From Dysgonomonas sp. 25 (lineage in GTDB: Bacteria > Bacteroidota > Bacteroidia > Bacteroidales > Dysgonomonadaceae): 64,000 bases of DNA. The stretch covers positions 1 through 64,000 of the forward strand of contig NZ_QVMN01000007.1 in NCBI RefSeq assembly GCF_010501075.1, read 5' to 3'. A program made the position numbers and the translations under genes. This document shows, piece after piece, positions 55,419 through 64,000 of this stretch. How positions within the stretch are numbered: position 1 is the first letter of the stretch; every line of letters begins with the position of its first letter. Below the pieces are notes generated by a model. It saw only the letters and a list, made by a program, of their open reading frames with translations. It was not told where the DNA came from and did not search any database.

Positions 55419-56009
55419 TTAAAGAGTCAGTATAATCTGGTTTTCTTCTGCCATTTTGCGGATATTGAGTATCGCATAACGCATACGGCCCAACGCCGTA
55501 TTGATGCTCACACCTGTGATGTCAGATATTTCTTTGAAGCTGAGATCCTTGTAATAACGCATCTCCAGCACTTCGCGTTGAGCGTCCGGGAGGTACGAAA
55601 TCAGCTTGCGGACGTCTGCTGTTATCTGCGACTTAATCAACTGGTCTTCGATGGTTGTATCGCACAAAGAAGGATTGTTGAGCAAATCGATAGAAGTCTC
55701 GTCGTTCGAAACGGTATTTTCGTTTTTGAGTTGGCGGAAATGGTCGATAATGAGGTTGTGTGCTATGCGCGAAATCCATGCCTTGAATTTCCCGTTCTCG
55801 GTGTAGCGTCCCTGTTTTATATTGATAACGGCTTTGATAAAGGTTTCCTGAAATATATCTTCAGCCAATTCCTTTTTGCGCACAATGAAGTAGATGTAAT
55901 TATACACCGCCTGTTTGTGACGCTCGAGTAAAATATCAAAAGCTTGATTGTTGCCATCAGAATAACTATACACCAACTGCTCGTCGGTCATTGTTTTCAA
56001 TGTTCCCAT
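55419..56009 (-). CDS. RNA polymerase sigma factor, ECF type
   Basis: A 196-residue two-domain sigma factor. Sigma-2 region at about 10-85 (NQAFDILLERHKQAVYNYIYFIVRKKELAEDIFQETFIKAV, GKFKAWISRIAHNLIIDHFR). Sigma-4 region at about 130-185 (LPDAQREVLEMRYYKDLSFKEISDITGVSINTALGRMRYA). No anti-sigma gene is next to it, unlike the FecI/FecR pairs of polysaccharide loci, so it may be a constitutive or stress member. A start at codon 7 is possible. It is monocistronic with a terminator. Confidence 0.93.
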   Translation of the reverse strand: MGTLKTMTDEQLVYSYSDGNNQAFDILLERHKQAVYNYIYFIVRKKELAEDIFQETFIKAVINIKQGRYTENGKFKAWISRIAHNLIIDHFRQLKNENTVSNDETSIDLLNNPSLCDTTIEDQLIKSQITADVRKLISYLPDAQREVLEMRYYKDLSFKEISDITGVSINTALGRMRYAILNIRKMAEENQIILTL

Positions 56010-56236
56010 TATCTCTTATATATTTAAAATTCAAAGAGTAATGTTTATTCTATAGGCGTTTATTTTGGAGTTAATTTGAAATAATCTGTTATTTGTAGTT
56101 ACAAAAAAAGCATATATTTTTGGAATACACAAGCATTCAGCCTTGTTTTAACAATATTAAATATTTTCGCATAACGTTTTTGTTTTATATGCCGATTAAA
56201 TTTGTCGCTAAAGTGAAAATTTATACTTTAGCAACT

Positions 56237-56977
56237 ATGAAAAGATATCTGTTTATTATATTCTTCTTATCAATAGCATTCAACAGCTATTCTCAGATAA
56301 TCAATTGCTTCGAATGTGATGTTCGCCTGCTAACAGAAGCAGACCTCGCCGGGAAAAGCTTGGAGGAAATAGCTCTTCTCCGCAATGAGATCTTTGCGCG
56401 CAAAGGCTATGTGTTCAATAACGAGCGTTATCAACGTTATTTCGAACGCCAATCATGGTATAAATCGGCCTCATCGAATAATGTGGTTGAGTTATCATCT
56501 ACCGAGACACAAAATGTTGAGTTCATGAAATCAATCGAGGCTCGCCTGCAAAGAAAAAGGGATGCAGCAATTAGAGACCTCATTCTCTTGAAGAAAGCTT
56601 TGAACAATAAAGATAATGTAACTATCGATCGTTTTATGTCTGAATTGAAAGAGCATCAATGGGTAACATATGGTGACTGCTTGGAGGAATTGAGGATGGT
56701 ACTCAACAACCTCCTTCTCGAAGATATCCACTGGAACAAGGGACGGGCTTATTATAGCAGGAAAATAGATAACGGTTACAATATTTCGGGTGAAAGCATC
56801 TATATTCAGGGAAATACCATAACGATTAGTCGCGGCGACTATTCCCATTCCGAGATATTCGGTGATTTTGATGATGGCTATTCCGACTACATGTCCGAAG
56901 GCGAATGGTCTGAATTCTGGATTTTCACCATGGGAGAAGATGGCATTAAATTTGATTCGTATCAGGTAGTAGGATAA
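56237..56977 (+). CDS. Secreted YARHG-domain protein
   Basis: A 246-residue protein with a signal peptide (KRYLFIIFFLSIAFNSYSQ). A YARHG domain lies at about 30-75 (LAGKSLEEIALLRNEIFARKG, then FNNERYQRYFERQSWYKS). The C-terminal part is helical, then rich in strands with ISGESIYIQGNTITIS. The upstream in-frame start at 56120 would bury the signal peptide. YARHG domains are thought to act outside the cell, perhaps on peptidoglycan. It is 12 nt before a TPR gene, so the two may be a unit. Confidence 0.85.
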   Translation: MKRYLFIIFFLSIAFNSYSQIINCFECDVRLLTEADLAGKSLEEIALLRNEIFARKGYVFNNERYQRYFERQSWYKSASSNNVVELSSTETQNVEFMKSIEARLQRKRDAAIRDLILLKKALNNKDNVTIDRFMSELKEHQWVTYGDCLEELRMVLNNLLLEDIHWNKGRAYYSRKIDNGYNISGESIYIQGNTITISRGDYSHSEIFGDFDDGYSDYMSEGEWSEFWIFTMGEDGIKFDSYQVVG

Positions 56978-56989
56978 ATAACAAAGATT

Positions 56990-57511
56990 ATGGATAACAA
57001 TATACTAAACATCGCCATATACGTTTTACTGATAGCCTTGCTTTTAGGAACTTTCTGGTTTATTCAGAAGAAACGCAGGCAGGTAAAGAACGAAGCGTCG
57101 AGTGTCGCTACCTTCAACAAGAAGATTCAGGATATTCTCAATAAATTAGAAACGCCCGAGGAAAAGATAGCTGCCCTTGGCTATGCTCTCGAAAAGATAG
57201 AGAATAACGAGGAATACAACCGCAATCAGGCATGGAAAAACAGTTTGAAGGTGACTATCTATCTCTATATGACCATCGCATACAATGAGATGGGCGATGA
57301 TGCTAAGTTATTGGAGACGTATAATACCATTCTGGGGCTGAATACCAAACATGCGATAACCTACTACAATCGCGGATGTATGTACTACCGTAAGCACCAA
57401 TACGAAGAAGCCCTGTCGGATTTGCAGCAAGTCCTCGATTTAGACAAGAAAGATAAATGGGGGCTGCATGACGAAATAAAAGAAGTTATCGCGGAAATCA
57501 AACAGGCTTAA
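56990..57511 (+). CDS. Membrane-anchored TPR protein
   Basis: A 173-residue protein: a helix at about 7-24 (IAIYVLLIALLLGTFWFI) anchors a cytosolic or periplasmic TPR region with at least two repeats (about 92-160, HAITYYNRGCMYYRKHQYEEA). The segment ETPEEKIAALGYALEKIE is similar to one in the TPR lipoprotein at 52756-53859, hinting at paralogy. It overlaps the convergent hydrolase gene by 4 bp. Function unknown. Confidence 0.85.
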   Translation: MDNNILNIAIYVLLIALLLGTFWFIQKKRRQVKNEASSVATFNKKIQDILNKLETPEEKIAALGYALEKIENNEEYNRNQAWKNSLKVTIYLYMTIAYNEMGDDAKLLETYNTILGLNTKHAITYYNRGCMYYRKHQYEEALSDLQQVLDLDKKDKWGLHDEIKEVIAEIKQA

Positions 57512-58428
57512 TGGCTGTGTTCCGTCAGGAAGTCGGAGGTGATTTTAGTCCACTCTTTCCTGTATGAATTCATATATGTATGATGCCGTGCGTGGGGGAA
57601 GATATGTATCTGCTTTGTCGAGCTACCCGAATTGTCGTAGATTCTTTGTGCCTCCTCCGGCGAGATATATTGGTCTTTTCCGCCGAAAAGCAGTAAAGTC
57701 GGGACTGTAATAGTTTGTATATCCTCCTCCGGATTGAAGGCGAAAGCATTAAACCCGTTCACTGCACCAAACCAGAAAGTGACAAACTGCGAAGCCGGTG
57801 TAGCCGGTATTCCTACTATATCGGCGCGTGCAGCGATGGTTTCTTCTAACCGCCCGAAAGGGGCTTCGATGATGATGCCCGATACATCCATTTCGTAGTC
57901 ATGTTGCGCTTTTATTATCGCCACCGCCCCCATCGAAAAGCCTCCTAAAAAGATGTTGTCATCCGCATTCCGGTTTTTCAGGTAATCATATACCGACTTC
58001 ACGTTTTCGGCCTCGTAGTAACCTATCGTACATTGGTTTCCCGAAGAGCCACCCGAACCGATGAAGTCGACAAGCAGCACATCATACCCCATACGTTTGT
58101 ATGCAAAGGCCTCACGAAGCATCATCGATTTTTCATTCATAAAGCCATGAAAGAGCGCAACGATGCCCTTTCGCCCGGTAGTGGTTTTGACTAGCCATGC
58201 TTCCAGATAATCCTTCTCGCCGACGGGTATTTGCCATACTTCGTCCGTTTTGGTCTGGCGCGCCGTTTTGGGTTTGGGTACATCTATTCCGAGAAATAAG
58301 GCTTTGATTCTGTTGCTATTGATGGTATCTAATGCCGTAGGAGTAATGACAGCCTGCATTTCGGTGTTGAAGTGCGAAATGCTATAACATTGCAGGGCGA
58401 TAATTGCATTGCACAAGATGAAGAGCAC
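57508..58428 (-). CDS. Exported alpha/beta hydrolase with disputed start (A8 run)
   Basis: A 306-residue serine hydrolase from GTG 58428. Active-site elements: FHGFMNEK oxyanion loop, nucleophile Ser165 in GGFSMGA, Asp252 in GGKDQYISP, and His282 or His283 near the end. Upstream on the minus strand an ATG at 58468 follows a good -7 box (58514-58521), but a run of eight A (58463-58456) puts it out of frame. With seven A the protein would begin MRKKLKKAGIILLVLF, an ideal signal anchor. So the tract is a sequencing or assembly error, a phase-variable switch, or a slippage site. The call here is only the in-frame part. Confidence 0.8.
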   Translation of the reverse strand: MLFILCNAIIALQCYSISHFNTEMQAVITPTALDTINSNRIKALFLGIDVPKPKTARQTKTDEVWQIPVGEKDYLEAWLVKTTTGRKGIVALFHGFMNEKSMMLREAFAYKRMGYDVLLVDFIGSGGSSGNQCTIGYYEAENVKSVYDYLKNRNADDNIFLGGFSMGAVAIIKAQHDYEMDVSGIIIEAPFGRLEETIAARADIVGIPATPASQFVTFWFGAVNGFNAFAFNPEEDIQTITVPTLLLFGGKDQYISPEEAQRIYDNSGSSTKQIHIFPHARHHTYMNSYRKEWTKITSDFLTEHSH

Positions 58429-58513
58429 AAGCAGAATGATACCAGCCTTTTTCAGTTTTTTTTCTCATAGGCTTTACGGGTAATATAGCTTAGGTATGTT
58501 GTAATGATTTATA

Positions 58514-58521
58514 CAAATATA
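58514..58521 (-). promoter_or_regulatory. -7 box of the exported hydrolase gene
   Basis: TATATTTG on the minus strand, predicted start near 58510, 42 nt before the ATG at 58468. It supports that ATG as the ancestral start. Confidence 0.5.
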
Positions 58522-58585
58522 ACAAAAATATGTAATCAGGCATATTACTTTTATGCAGCTTAGCCGAATAGTATAGATAAAAAAG

Positions 58586-58617
58586 TTTGTACTATGTTGC
58601 GAATTAAGCTAACTTTG
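58586..58617 (+). promoter_or_regulatory. Promoter of prfC
   Basis: TTTG (58586-58589), 20 nt, TAACTTTG (58610-58617); predicted start near 58621, 23 nt before the prfC ATG. Confidence 0.75.
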
Positions 58618-58643
58618 CAACCCTGAAAAAGAGACAACGATAA

Positions 58644-60224
58644 ATGAGCGAATTAGATAAAGAAATACATCGCCGGCGGACGTTTGCCATCATCAGCCAT
58701 CCCGATGCCGGTAAAACGACATTGACCGAGAAACTACTGCTTTTCGGGGGAGCGATACACGTTGCGGGAGCCGTTAAATCGAACAAGATAAAAAAGACGG
58801 CTACTTCCGACTGGATGGAAATAGAAAAGCAGCGCGGTATATCGGTTGCCACCTCCGTAATGGGATTCGAATATGACGGTTACAAAGTCAATATTCTCGA
58901 TACGCCCGGTCACCAGGATTTTGCCGAAGATACTTACCGCACGCTGACAGCTGTGGATAGCGTGATTATCGTTGTCGATTCGGCCAAAGGGGTGGAAGCC
59001 CAGACGCGTAAGCTGATGGAGGTCTGCCGTATGCGCAAAACGCCTGTTATGGTGTTTATCAATAAAATGGATCGCGACGGGAAAGATCCGTTCGATTTGC
59101 TGGATGAACTGGAAGAAGAACTGAAAATAAACGTATTGCCGCTTAGCTGGCCTATCGATAGCGGTCAGACTTTCAAAGGGGTGTACAATATCTTTCAGGA
59201 GAAATTGGATTTATATACACCGAGCAAGCAGACCGTTACCGAGTCTGTCGGATTTAAAGATATATCCAGCCCTGAACTGGAAAACTATATCGGCGATAAA
59301 CTGGCTGCAAAGCTGCGTGAAGACATAGAACTGATAAGTGGTGTCTATCCCGCTCTGGATGTCGATACCTATCTCAAAGGGGATATTGCTCCCGTTTTCT
59401 TTGGGTCGGCATTAAATAACTTTGGGGTGAAAGAGTTGCTCGATTGTTTTGTCCGTATAGCGCCGTCGCCACGTCCTGTGGAAGCGATAGAGCGTATCGT
59501 GAAACCCGAAGAGCCTGCCTTTACAGGATTTATATTCAAGATACATGCCAATATGGACCCGAATCATCGTTCGTGTATTGCTTTCGTCAAGATATGTTCG
59601 GGCAAATTCGAGCGTAATGCCTATTACAAGCATGTACGGCACAACCGCGAGATGCGTTTTTCTTCTCCGACGGCTTTCATGGCGCAGAAGAAAGAAACAG
59701 TAGATGAGGCCTTTGCAGGCGATATTATCGGTTTGCCTGATACGGGAACATTCAAAATCGGTGATACACTGACTTCGGGCGAAAATCTGCACTTCAAAGG
59801 TTTGCCGAGCTTCTCGCCGGAGATGTTCAAATATATCGAGAATGATGATCCGATGAAAGCCAAGCAGTTGCAGAAAGGAATCGACCAGCTGATGGACGAG
59901 GGCGTTGCGCAATTGTTTGTCAATCAGTTTAATAATCGTAAGATAATCGGTACGGTAGGACAGTTGCAATTCGAAGTAATACAATACCGCTTGCTGCACG
60001 AATATGGTGCCAAGTGTCGTTGGGAACCTATCAACCTGTACAAAGCTTGTTGGATCGAAAGCGACAATGCCGACCAATTAGCCGACTTCAAGAGGCGCAA
60101 AGCGCAATATATGGCCAAAGATAAAGAGGGTAGGGATGTTTTCCTTGCCGATTCGGGCTATGTGCTGACGATGGCGCAGCAGGATTTCGGTGATATTAAG
60201 TTCCACTTTACATCCGAATTCTGA
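58644..60224 (+). CDS. prfC: Peptide chain release factor 3
   Basis: A 526-residue translational GTPase that removes RF1/RF2 from ribosomes after release. G1 [14 protein letters not shown] at 18-31, G2 [15 protein letters not shown]3 [13 protein letters not shown]4 NKMDRDG; then beta domains with the RF3-type C terminus ([20 protein letters not shown]). Length is typical. The stop codon overlaps the ATG of the kinase gene by 1 nt. Confidence 0.97.
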   Translation: MSELDKEIHRRRTFAIISHPDAGKTTLTEKLLLFGGAIHVAGAVKSNKIKKTATSDWMEIEKQRGISVATSVMGFEYDGYKVNILDTPGHQDFAEDTYRTLTAVDSVIIVVDSAKGVEAQTRKLMEVCRMRKTPVMVFINKMDRDGKDPFDLLDELEEELKINVLPLSWPIDSGQTFKGVYNIFQEKLDLYTPSKQTVTESVGFKDISSPELENYIGDKLAAKLREDIELISGVYPALDVDTYLKGDIAPVFFGSALNNFGVKELLDCFVRIAPSPRPVEAIERIVKPEEPAFTGFIFKIHANMDPNHRSCIAFVKICSGKFERNAYYKHVRHNREMRFSSPTAFMAQKKETVDEAFAGDIIGLPDTGTFKIGDTLTSGENLHFKGLPSFSPEMFKYIENDDPMKAKQLQKGIDQLMDEGVAQLFVNQFNNRKIIGTVGQLQFEVIQYRLLHEYGAKCRWEPINLYKACWIESDNADQLADFKRRKAQYMAKDKEGRDVFLADSGYVLTMAQQDFGDIKFHFTSEF

Positions 60225-60970
60225 TGAAAAAAATGGTAATCAATTCTGAGTATGAGTCATTGAGAAGTTTCGTTGAGGAGCTTCCGGTTTCTTTCGATAA
60301 TAGGGGGGAGATTATCTATTCGGGCAGAAATGTTGTACGCGACATACCTGTACAGAATATTCATATCAATGTAAAACGTTTCAAAGTTCCTAATTTTATC
60401 AATCAGTTGGTATACGGCAACTTTCGCAAATCGAAGGCGAGGCGTTCGTTCGAATATGCCAATATATTGATTCAAAACGGGATAGGAACACCTGATCCAA
60501 TAGCCTATATCGAACAAAAATCGGGAATATTATTCCGGGATAGTTATTATGTCTCTGTGCATGAGCAATTTGACGGTTTGATGCGTGAGTTTAAATGGGG
60601 ACAATTAGCCGGACGGGAGAATCTGCTCGATCAGTTTGCCCGCTTCACCGCCTCCATGCACGACAAAGAAATTATGCATATTGATTATTCTCCGGGGAAT
60701 ATCTTGTATAAGGAAGATGCCGGCAACTACACGTTCTACTTAGTCGACCTCAACAGGATGTATTTCGGGCCGGTTTCGATGGAAAAGGGCTGCGAAAACC
60801 TTCGCCGCTTATGGGGAAACGAGGAGATGTTGACTTATATTGCTACTAAATATGCCCAATACCGCCAATTTGATGCGGATGAATGCGTAGCGTTGGTTTT
60901 GAAATACCATCGCGAGTTCTGGGACGCATTTACGAAGAAACATAAAGACAGAACACCTTATATCGGTTAA
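60224..60970 (+). CDS. Lipopolysaccharide kinase, InaA/RfaP type
   Basis: A 248-residue small eukaryotic-like kinase. Visible catalytic parts: Lys51 in INVKRFK, the catalytic loop HIDYSPGN at 152-159 with Asp154 and Asn159, and the metal motif DLNR at 175-178 in place of DFG. In the family these enzymes phosphorylate lipid A core sugars such as Kdo or heptose. It is translationally coupled to prfC (TGATG-type overlap), an unexpected pairing. Confidence 0.88.
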   Translation: MKKMVINSEYESLRSFVEELPVSFDNRGEIIYSGRNVVRDIPVQNIHINVKRFKVPNFINQLVYGNFRKSKARRSFEYANILIQNGIGTPDPIAYIEQKSGILFRDSYYVSVHEQFDGLMREFKWGQLAGRENLLDQFARFTASMHDKEIMHIDYSPGNILYKEDAGNYTFYLVDLNRMYFGPVSMEKGCENLRRLWGNEEMLTYIATKYAQYRQFDADECVALVLKYHREFWDAFTKKHKDRTPYIG

Positions 60971-61070
60971 AGAAGATATAAGGAAACTTTTTTGAGATAT
61001 AATCTATTATCGAATACTCCGCATCGGCTGTGTATTACCGGCTGTGACGAGACCAAATCTGTAGCCTAAA

Positions 61071-63020
61071 ATGAATGCAAAATGGAATTCTTTCACCAAA
61101 GAGCTTGGTAACCTGTTCTTTTTCTGGATTTTTGGAGTCATATTTTTTACCATATTCAGGATTATTTTCATCCTGATATTCCACGACGAAATAACGACTG
61201 ATGTGGGCGTCGGAGGTTACTTGTCGGTACTTGGGATGGGATTCAAATTTGATTGTACGGCTGTTTCTTACTTCATCGCTCTGCCCTTGCTGGTTTTGCT
61301 TATCAGCTCTATGTTCAATGCATTCAGTCTGAGCCGTACTGTACGGAGGGTGTTTCAATGCCTGTTTGTCATTCTGTCGGTTATCATTTGCGATGTCACT
61401 ATCAACTACTATATCGAATATAACAGCCAGTTCAATAATTTCGTCTTTTTAGGAGTGGACGATGACAAGGCGGCAGTATGGAAAACGATAGTCGAGTATT
61501 ACCATCCATATCTCAATATTGCCATTATGCTCATCAGCATCGTAGCCGGAATACTGATATTCAAGCTATTCGAAAAGCGAAATGTTATCGGCCAATTTCT
61601 GGGGCGGATCAATCCCCGTGGGGTGAGAATTGTGCTGGTTGTAGTGCTGTTAGGACTTTTTGTTTCAAGTACGAGAGGTACTATTTGGGGTACTATTGCT
61701 ATACGCAAATGGGCATCGGTGAGTCAAGACCCTTTTCTCAATAAGACAATAATAAATCCTTTCCGCTCATTGAAATATGCCTACGATGATTATAAAGCGC
61801 TGAACTTTCTTGAAGGTGAGAATCCTTTCGGAAAGGACGATTTATCGGCTAAATACGGAAAGATGGCTGTAAGCGAAGTTATCAGAAAAGAAGCGCACGG
61901 AAATTCTATAGACAAACCGAAGCAAATCTTTTTGGTTATCATGGAAAGCTACGATTCGTGGCCGTTGATGGATAAGTACAGACCGTTCAATCTTTCCACA
62001 AATTTGAGCCGGATTGCTGATAACGGGACGCATTATGAGAACTTCCTCCCATCCTATAATGCAACATTTTATGCTTATGGAACGATAACTTCGGGTATTC
62101 CTTACTGCGGCATCAATGTCAGCCGCATTGGTACGATGAATGATCCGTATATTACGTCTATATTCAACCAGTTCAAGAAGTTAGGTTATAAGACCTGCCT
62201 CTATTACGGCGGATTTCTTTCGTGGGAGAATATCGGCGGATTTTCGTCCTATCACGGCTGCGACGTTATCTATTCGGGTGTGGATATGGGTGGTAAATCC
62301 GATTCGGGCGATTGGGGTGTCGAAGATGAGAAGCTGTTCGATCTGGTCTTAGAGAAAACCAATCCCGAAGAATATACCCTGAATGTTATTCTGACTTCGT
62401 CTTATCACTCGCCTTACTCGATAGACGTTTGCAGTAAAGGTTTTCCTTATAAGTCAGAGGATGATTTGCCCGCAGAGGTGAAAGAGTATTACAAATCGGG
62501 TATGACAATAAACGAACTCGGACATTTGTGGTATGGCGACTGGGCTATCGGGCGGTTTATGAAAAAGGCCGAAGCTGACTATCCGCAGGCTTTGTATGCC
62601 TTCACGGGAGACCATTACGGGCGTCGCTTCCTCAACAGAATTCCTAATCTGTACGAATCGTCATCGGTTCCTTTCATCTTGTACGGAAATCAGATAGAGA
62701 AACAGAAGTCTTCCGTTCCCGGAAGCCATGTCGATATAATACCTACGCTGATAGAGATGGTTGCCCCTGAAGGATTTACATATTACAGTTTCGGTCAGTC
62801 GATGACATCTCCCGGAAAGAACTATGGTATAGGCTTTGAAAAAGCTATCGATTGCGATTCGCTGTATTTTTTCCCTGTTCCTAAAGATGCTCCTGTTGTT
62901 TCCATCAATTTGCAGGATATGAAAGAGAACAAACAGGCTGTCAATAAATATCAGCAGCAATATAAAGATATGATGCAGTTGGCATGGTATTATACGGCAA
63001 AAGGCGATACAATCAAATGA
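61071..63020 (+). CDS. LtaS-like sulfatase-fold membrane transferase
   Basis: A 649-residue protein: five membrane helices in the first 215 residues, then a periplasmic alkaline-phosphatase/sulfatase-fold domain (about 275-620). Metal and catalytic residues: Glu in IMESYDSWP, likely nucleophile Thr332 in NATFYAYG, His in SSYHSPYSI and TGDHYGRRF. The family moves phosphoglycerol or phosphoethanolamine from lipids to glycans. In a Gram-negative envelope the acceptor could be lipid A, a periplasmic glucan or a capsule. The preceding LPS-kinase gene agrees with an envelope role. Confidence 0.9.
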   Translation: MNAKWNSFTKELGNLFFFWIFGVIFFTIFRIIFILIFHDEITTDVGVGGYLSVLGMGFKFDCTAVSYFIALPLLVLLISSMFNAFSLSRTVRRVFQCLFVILSVIICDVTINYYIEYNSQFNNFVFLGVDDDKAAVWKTIVEYYHPYLNIAIMLISIVAGILIFKLFEKRNVIGQFLGRINPRGVRIVLVVVLLGLFVSSTRGTIWGTIAIRKWASVSQDPFLNKTIINPFRSLKYAYDDYKALNFLEGENPFGKDDLSAKYGKMAVSEVIRKEAHGNSIDKPKQIFLVIMESYDSWPLMDKYRPFNLSTNLSRIADNGTHYENFLPSYNATFYAYGTITSGIPYCGINVSRIGTMNDPYITSIFNQFKKLGYKTCLYYGGFLSWENIGGFSSYHGCDVIYSGVDMGGKSDSGDWGVEDEKLFDLVLEKTNPEEYTLNVILTSSYHSPYSIDVCSKGFPYKSEDDLPAEVKEYYKSGMTINELGHLWYGDWAIGRFMKKAEADYPQALYAFTGDHYGRRFLNRIPNLYESSSVPFILYGNQIEKQKSSVPGSHVDIIPTLIEMVAPEGFTYYSFGQSMTSPGKNYGIGFEKAIDCDSLYFFPVPKDAPVVSINLQDMKENKQAVNKYQQQYKDMMQLAWYYTAKGDTIK

Positions 63021-63300
63021 TTCTCGTCTTGTCCTCGTTATATACCGAATAGGATTGGGTGGAGGAATATTCGATAGCTGTTGCTTCTTGATATTGAGTA
63101 GACGGTGCGCTTTGTGGAATGGAAAAGCCTTTTCCCCCGGGTATGAAATACAACCAGCCCGAATGAAATTCGGTGTTTTCTATCTCTTTCTCAAAAGGGA
63201 ATATGCGCTGAATCTTATTTTCAGCATCTAATTCAACAACAACATTTTTCAGGTAAATATCGGGCCAAATAAACGTGTAGTGTGAGTAGAAGCGCAACAT
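63013..63300 (-). CDS. Small conserved-looking protein of unknown function
   Basis: A 95-residue protein without signal peptide. It starts MLRFYSHYTFIWPDIYLKN and has VVVELDAENKIQRIFPFEKEI and SGWLYFIPGG; the strand pattern is like the N-terminal beta sandwich of amidohydrolases, without the metal-binding barrel. Its ATG shares a base with the stop of the DUF4296 gene (TAATG), so it is translationally coupled to it. No function is proposed. Confidence 0.75.
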   Translation of the reverse strand: MLRFYSHYTFIWPDIYLKNVVVELDAENKIQRIFPFEKEIENTEFHSGWLYFIPGGKGFSIPQSAPSTQYQEATAIEYSSTQSYSVYNEDKTRII

Positions 63301-64000
63301 TACTTAGCTATTTCTCTTTCGCGTGTACGCAGGCTGTTTTCCGCATCGGTAGACGTAGAGTCTTGATAGCGAATGTGGTATATGAAAACCGGAGACTTTT
63401 CAACTGATTTCTTCGATTGTTTGAGGCGAATATAACCGTTAACACCGGTGAGTAACGAATCGGGTAGATTCGGCTTCGTAAAGGCATAATGTGCATCCCG
63501 CCCGATGTGTTTCGTCTGGCGGACAGTTGTATCTTTGTAGGTATAGTATATGCCCGCTTCCAGTCTGCTCAACGAATCGGCGCCCAATACATCGAACTGG
63601 AACGAGAAAAATTCCCTTCCTACTTTGTCTAAGGTGTGTGTCGGCAATTTGAAGGAATAAGTCGGCGTATTGTCGTTCAGAAAGATACGTTTAGTCATCA
63701 TATCATTCGACGCATTGCGATAACCATCCAATGCTAATTGCTCGTCTCTTAAAGTGGAAAGTAAAATATTGATTCGTTTCAGGTTGCTGTCGTTCACCTT
63801 CCTGTATTCGTCCATATTATCCGAATACCAGGCAATAGACGAATCCAATTGGGCTTGGGTAATACTATGTTTTTGCAACACTCCCGCTAAAATGCGGTTT
63901 TTGTATTCCTCTGTCCGTTGCTCGGCCGGTAGATTATGGTTCTCAACAATTGCGTTTGCCATTTGCAGGTCATACATCACATCTGTCATCTTGTCGCGCG
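63300..64000 (-). CDS. DUF4296 lipoprotein, 5' end outside the window
   Basis: At least 233 residues; the frame is still open at the right edge (RDK before the first in-window Met). The N-terminal DUF4296 domain is seen as MTDVMYDLQMANAIVENHNLPAEQR with the typical pattern of helices up to about residue 95. The C-terminal part is a beta domain specific to longer members. Homologues start with a lipoprotein signal, which should lie beyond base 64000. Function unknown. Confidence 0.8.
   Translation of the reverse strand, partial: RDKMTDVMYDLQMANAIVENHNLPAEQRTEEYKNRILAGVLQKHSITQAQLDSSIAWYSDNMDEYRKVNDSNLKRINILLSTLRDEQLALDGYRNASNDMMTKRIFLNDNTPTYSFKLPTHTLDKVGREFFSFQFDVLGADSLSRLEAGIYYTYKDTTVRQTKHIGRDAHYAFTKPNLPDSLLTGVNGYIRLKQSKKSVEKSPVFIYHIRYQDSTSTDAENSLRTREREIAK

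Noticed and set aside
56201-56231. TTTG-N19-TACTTTAG as promoter of the YARHG gene
   Set aside because: Spacing fits, but transcription would begin right at the ATG (56237), and the -7 box has a mismatch; too uncertain to list.

Overview
The window is chromosomal DNA from a Bacteroidota bacterium, most likely order Bacteroidales and close to Dysgonomonas. This rests on the 16S rRNA gene at the left end as I remember such sequences (no database search was possible), on many promoters of the Bacteroidota type (TTTG or TTG, 19-20 nt, TAnnTTTG), on SPII lipoproteins, and on Bacteroidota families such as TamL, DUF5020, DUF4494, DUF4296 and DUF6056. I see no insertion sequence, prophage, CRISPR array or tRNA gene; gene content is mostly housekeeping.

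Layout. 1-1780: a complete 16S rRNA gene with its own processing stem and a terminator, but no tRNA, 23S or 5S gene after it. 1793-10041: outer-membrane assembly lipoprotein TamL (minus), a structured gene-free stretch, then alpha/beta hydrolase, membrane-anchored MurF-like ligase, Fic protein and D-Ala-D-Ala ligase, then a lipoprotein. 10317-16708: a MarR-controlled tripartite RND efflux operon. 16748-21668: acetyltransferase, cation/proton antiporter, TerC, secreted EEP-family hydrolase. 21698-29086: translation genes rplY, pth, Hsp15-like and smpB, then a DUF6056 membrane protein and metH. 29097-34240: HD protein, nucleobase permease with a Tsx-like outer-membrane partner, a metal ABC permease and a split ThrE exporter. 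34241-34667: a gene-free region with three related hairpin units. 34668-37704: small membrane protein, DUF2520 protein, KdsC, a HAD phosphatase and an unknown secreted protein.

37744-48667 is the centrepiece: a leucine operon with a textbook ribosome-mediated attenuator (promoter, 24-codon leader peptide rich in Leu/Ile/Val, antiterminator, terminator), then leuA, leuC, leuD, a second synthase of the LeuA/CimA family and leuB. Three unexpected genes are embedded: a four-helix-bundle protein cassette between leuC and leuD, a secreted GH127 glycosidase and a secreted DUF4419 protein.

48829-64000: DUF4494 protein, YggS, OxyR, a lipid kinase, membrane and TPR proteins, an amidinotransferase-family enzyme, an ECF-type sigma factor, a YARHG protein, a serine hydrolase whose start is out of frame across an A8 run, release factor 3 coupled to an InaA-type kinase, an LtaS-like sulfatase-fold transferase, and a DUF4296 lipoprotein cut by the window end. 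Several gene starts were moved downstream because a recognisable promoter lies inside the longer frame.
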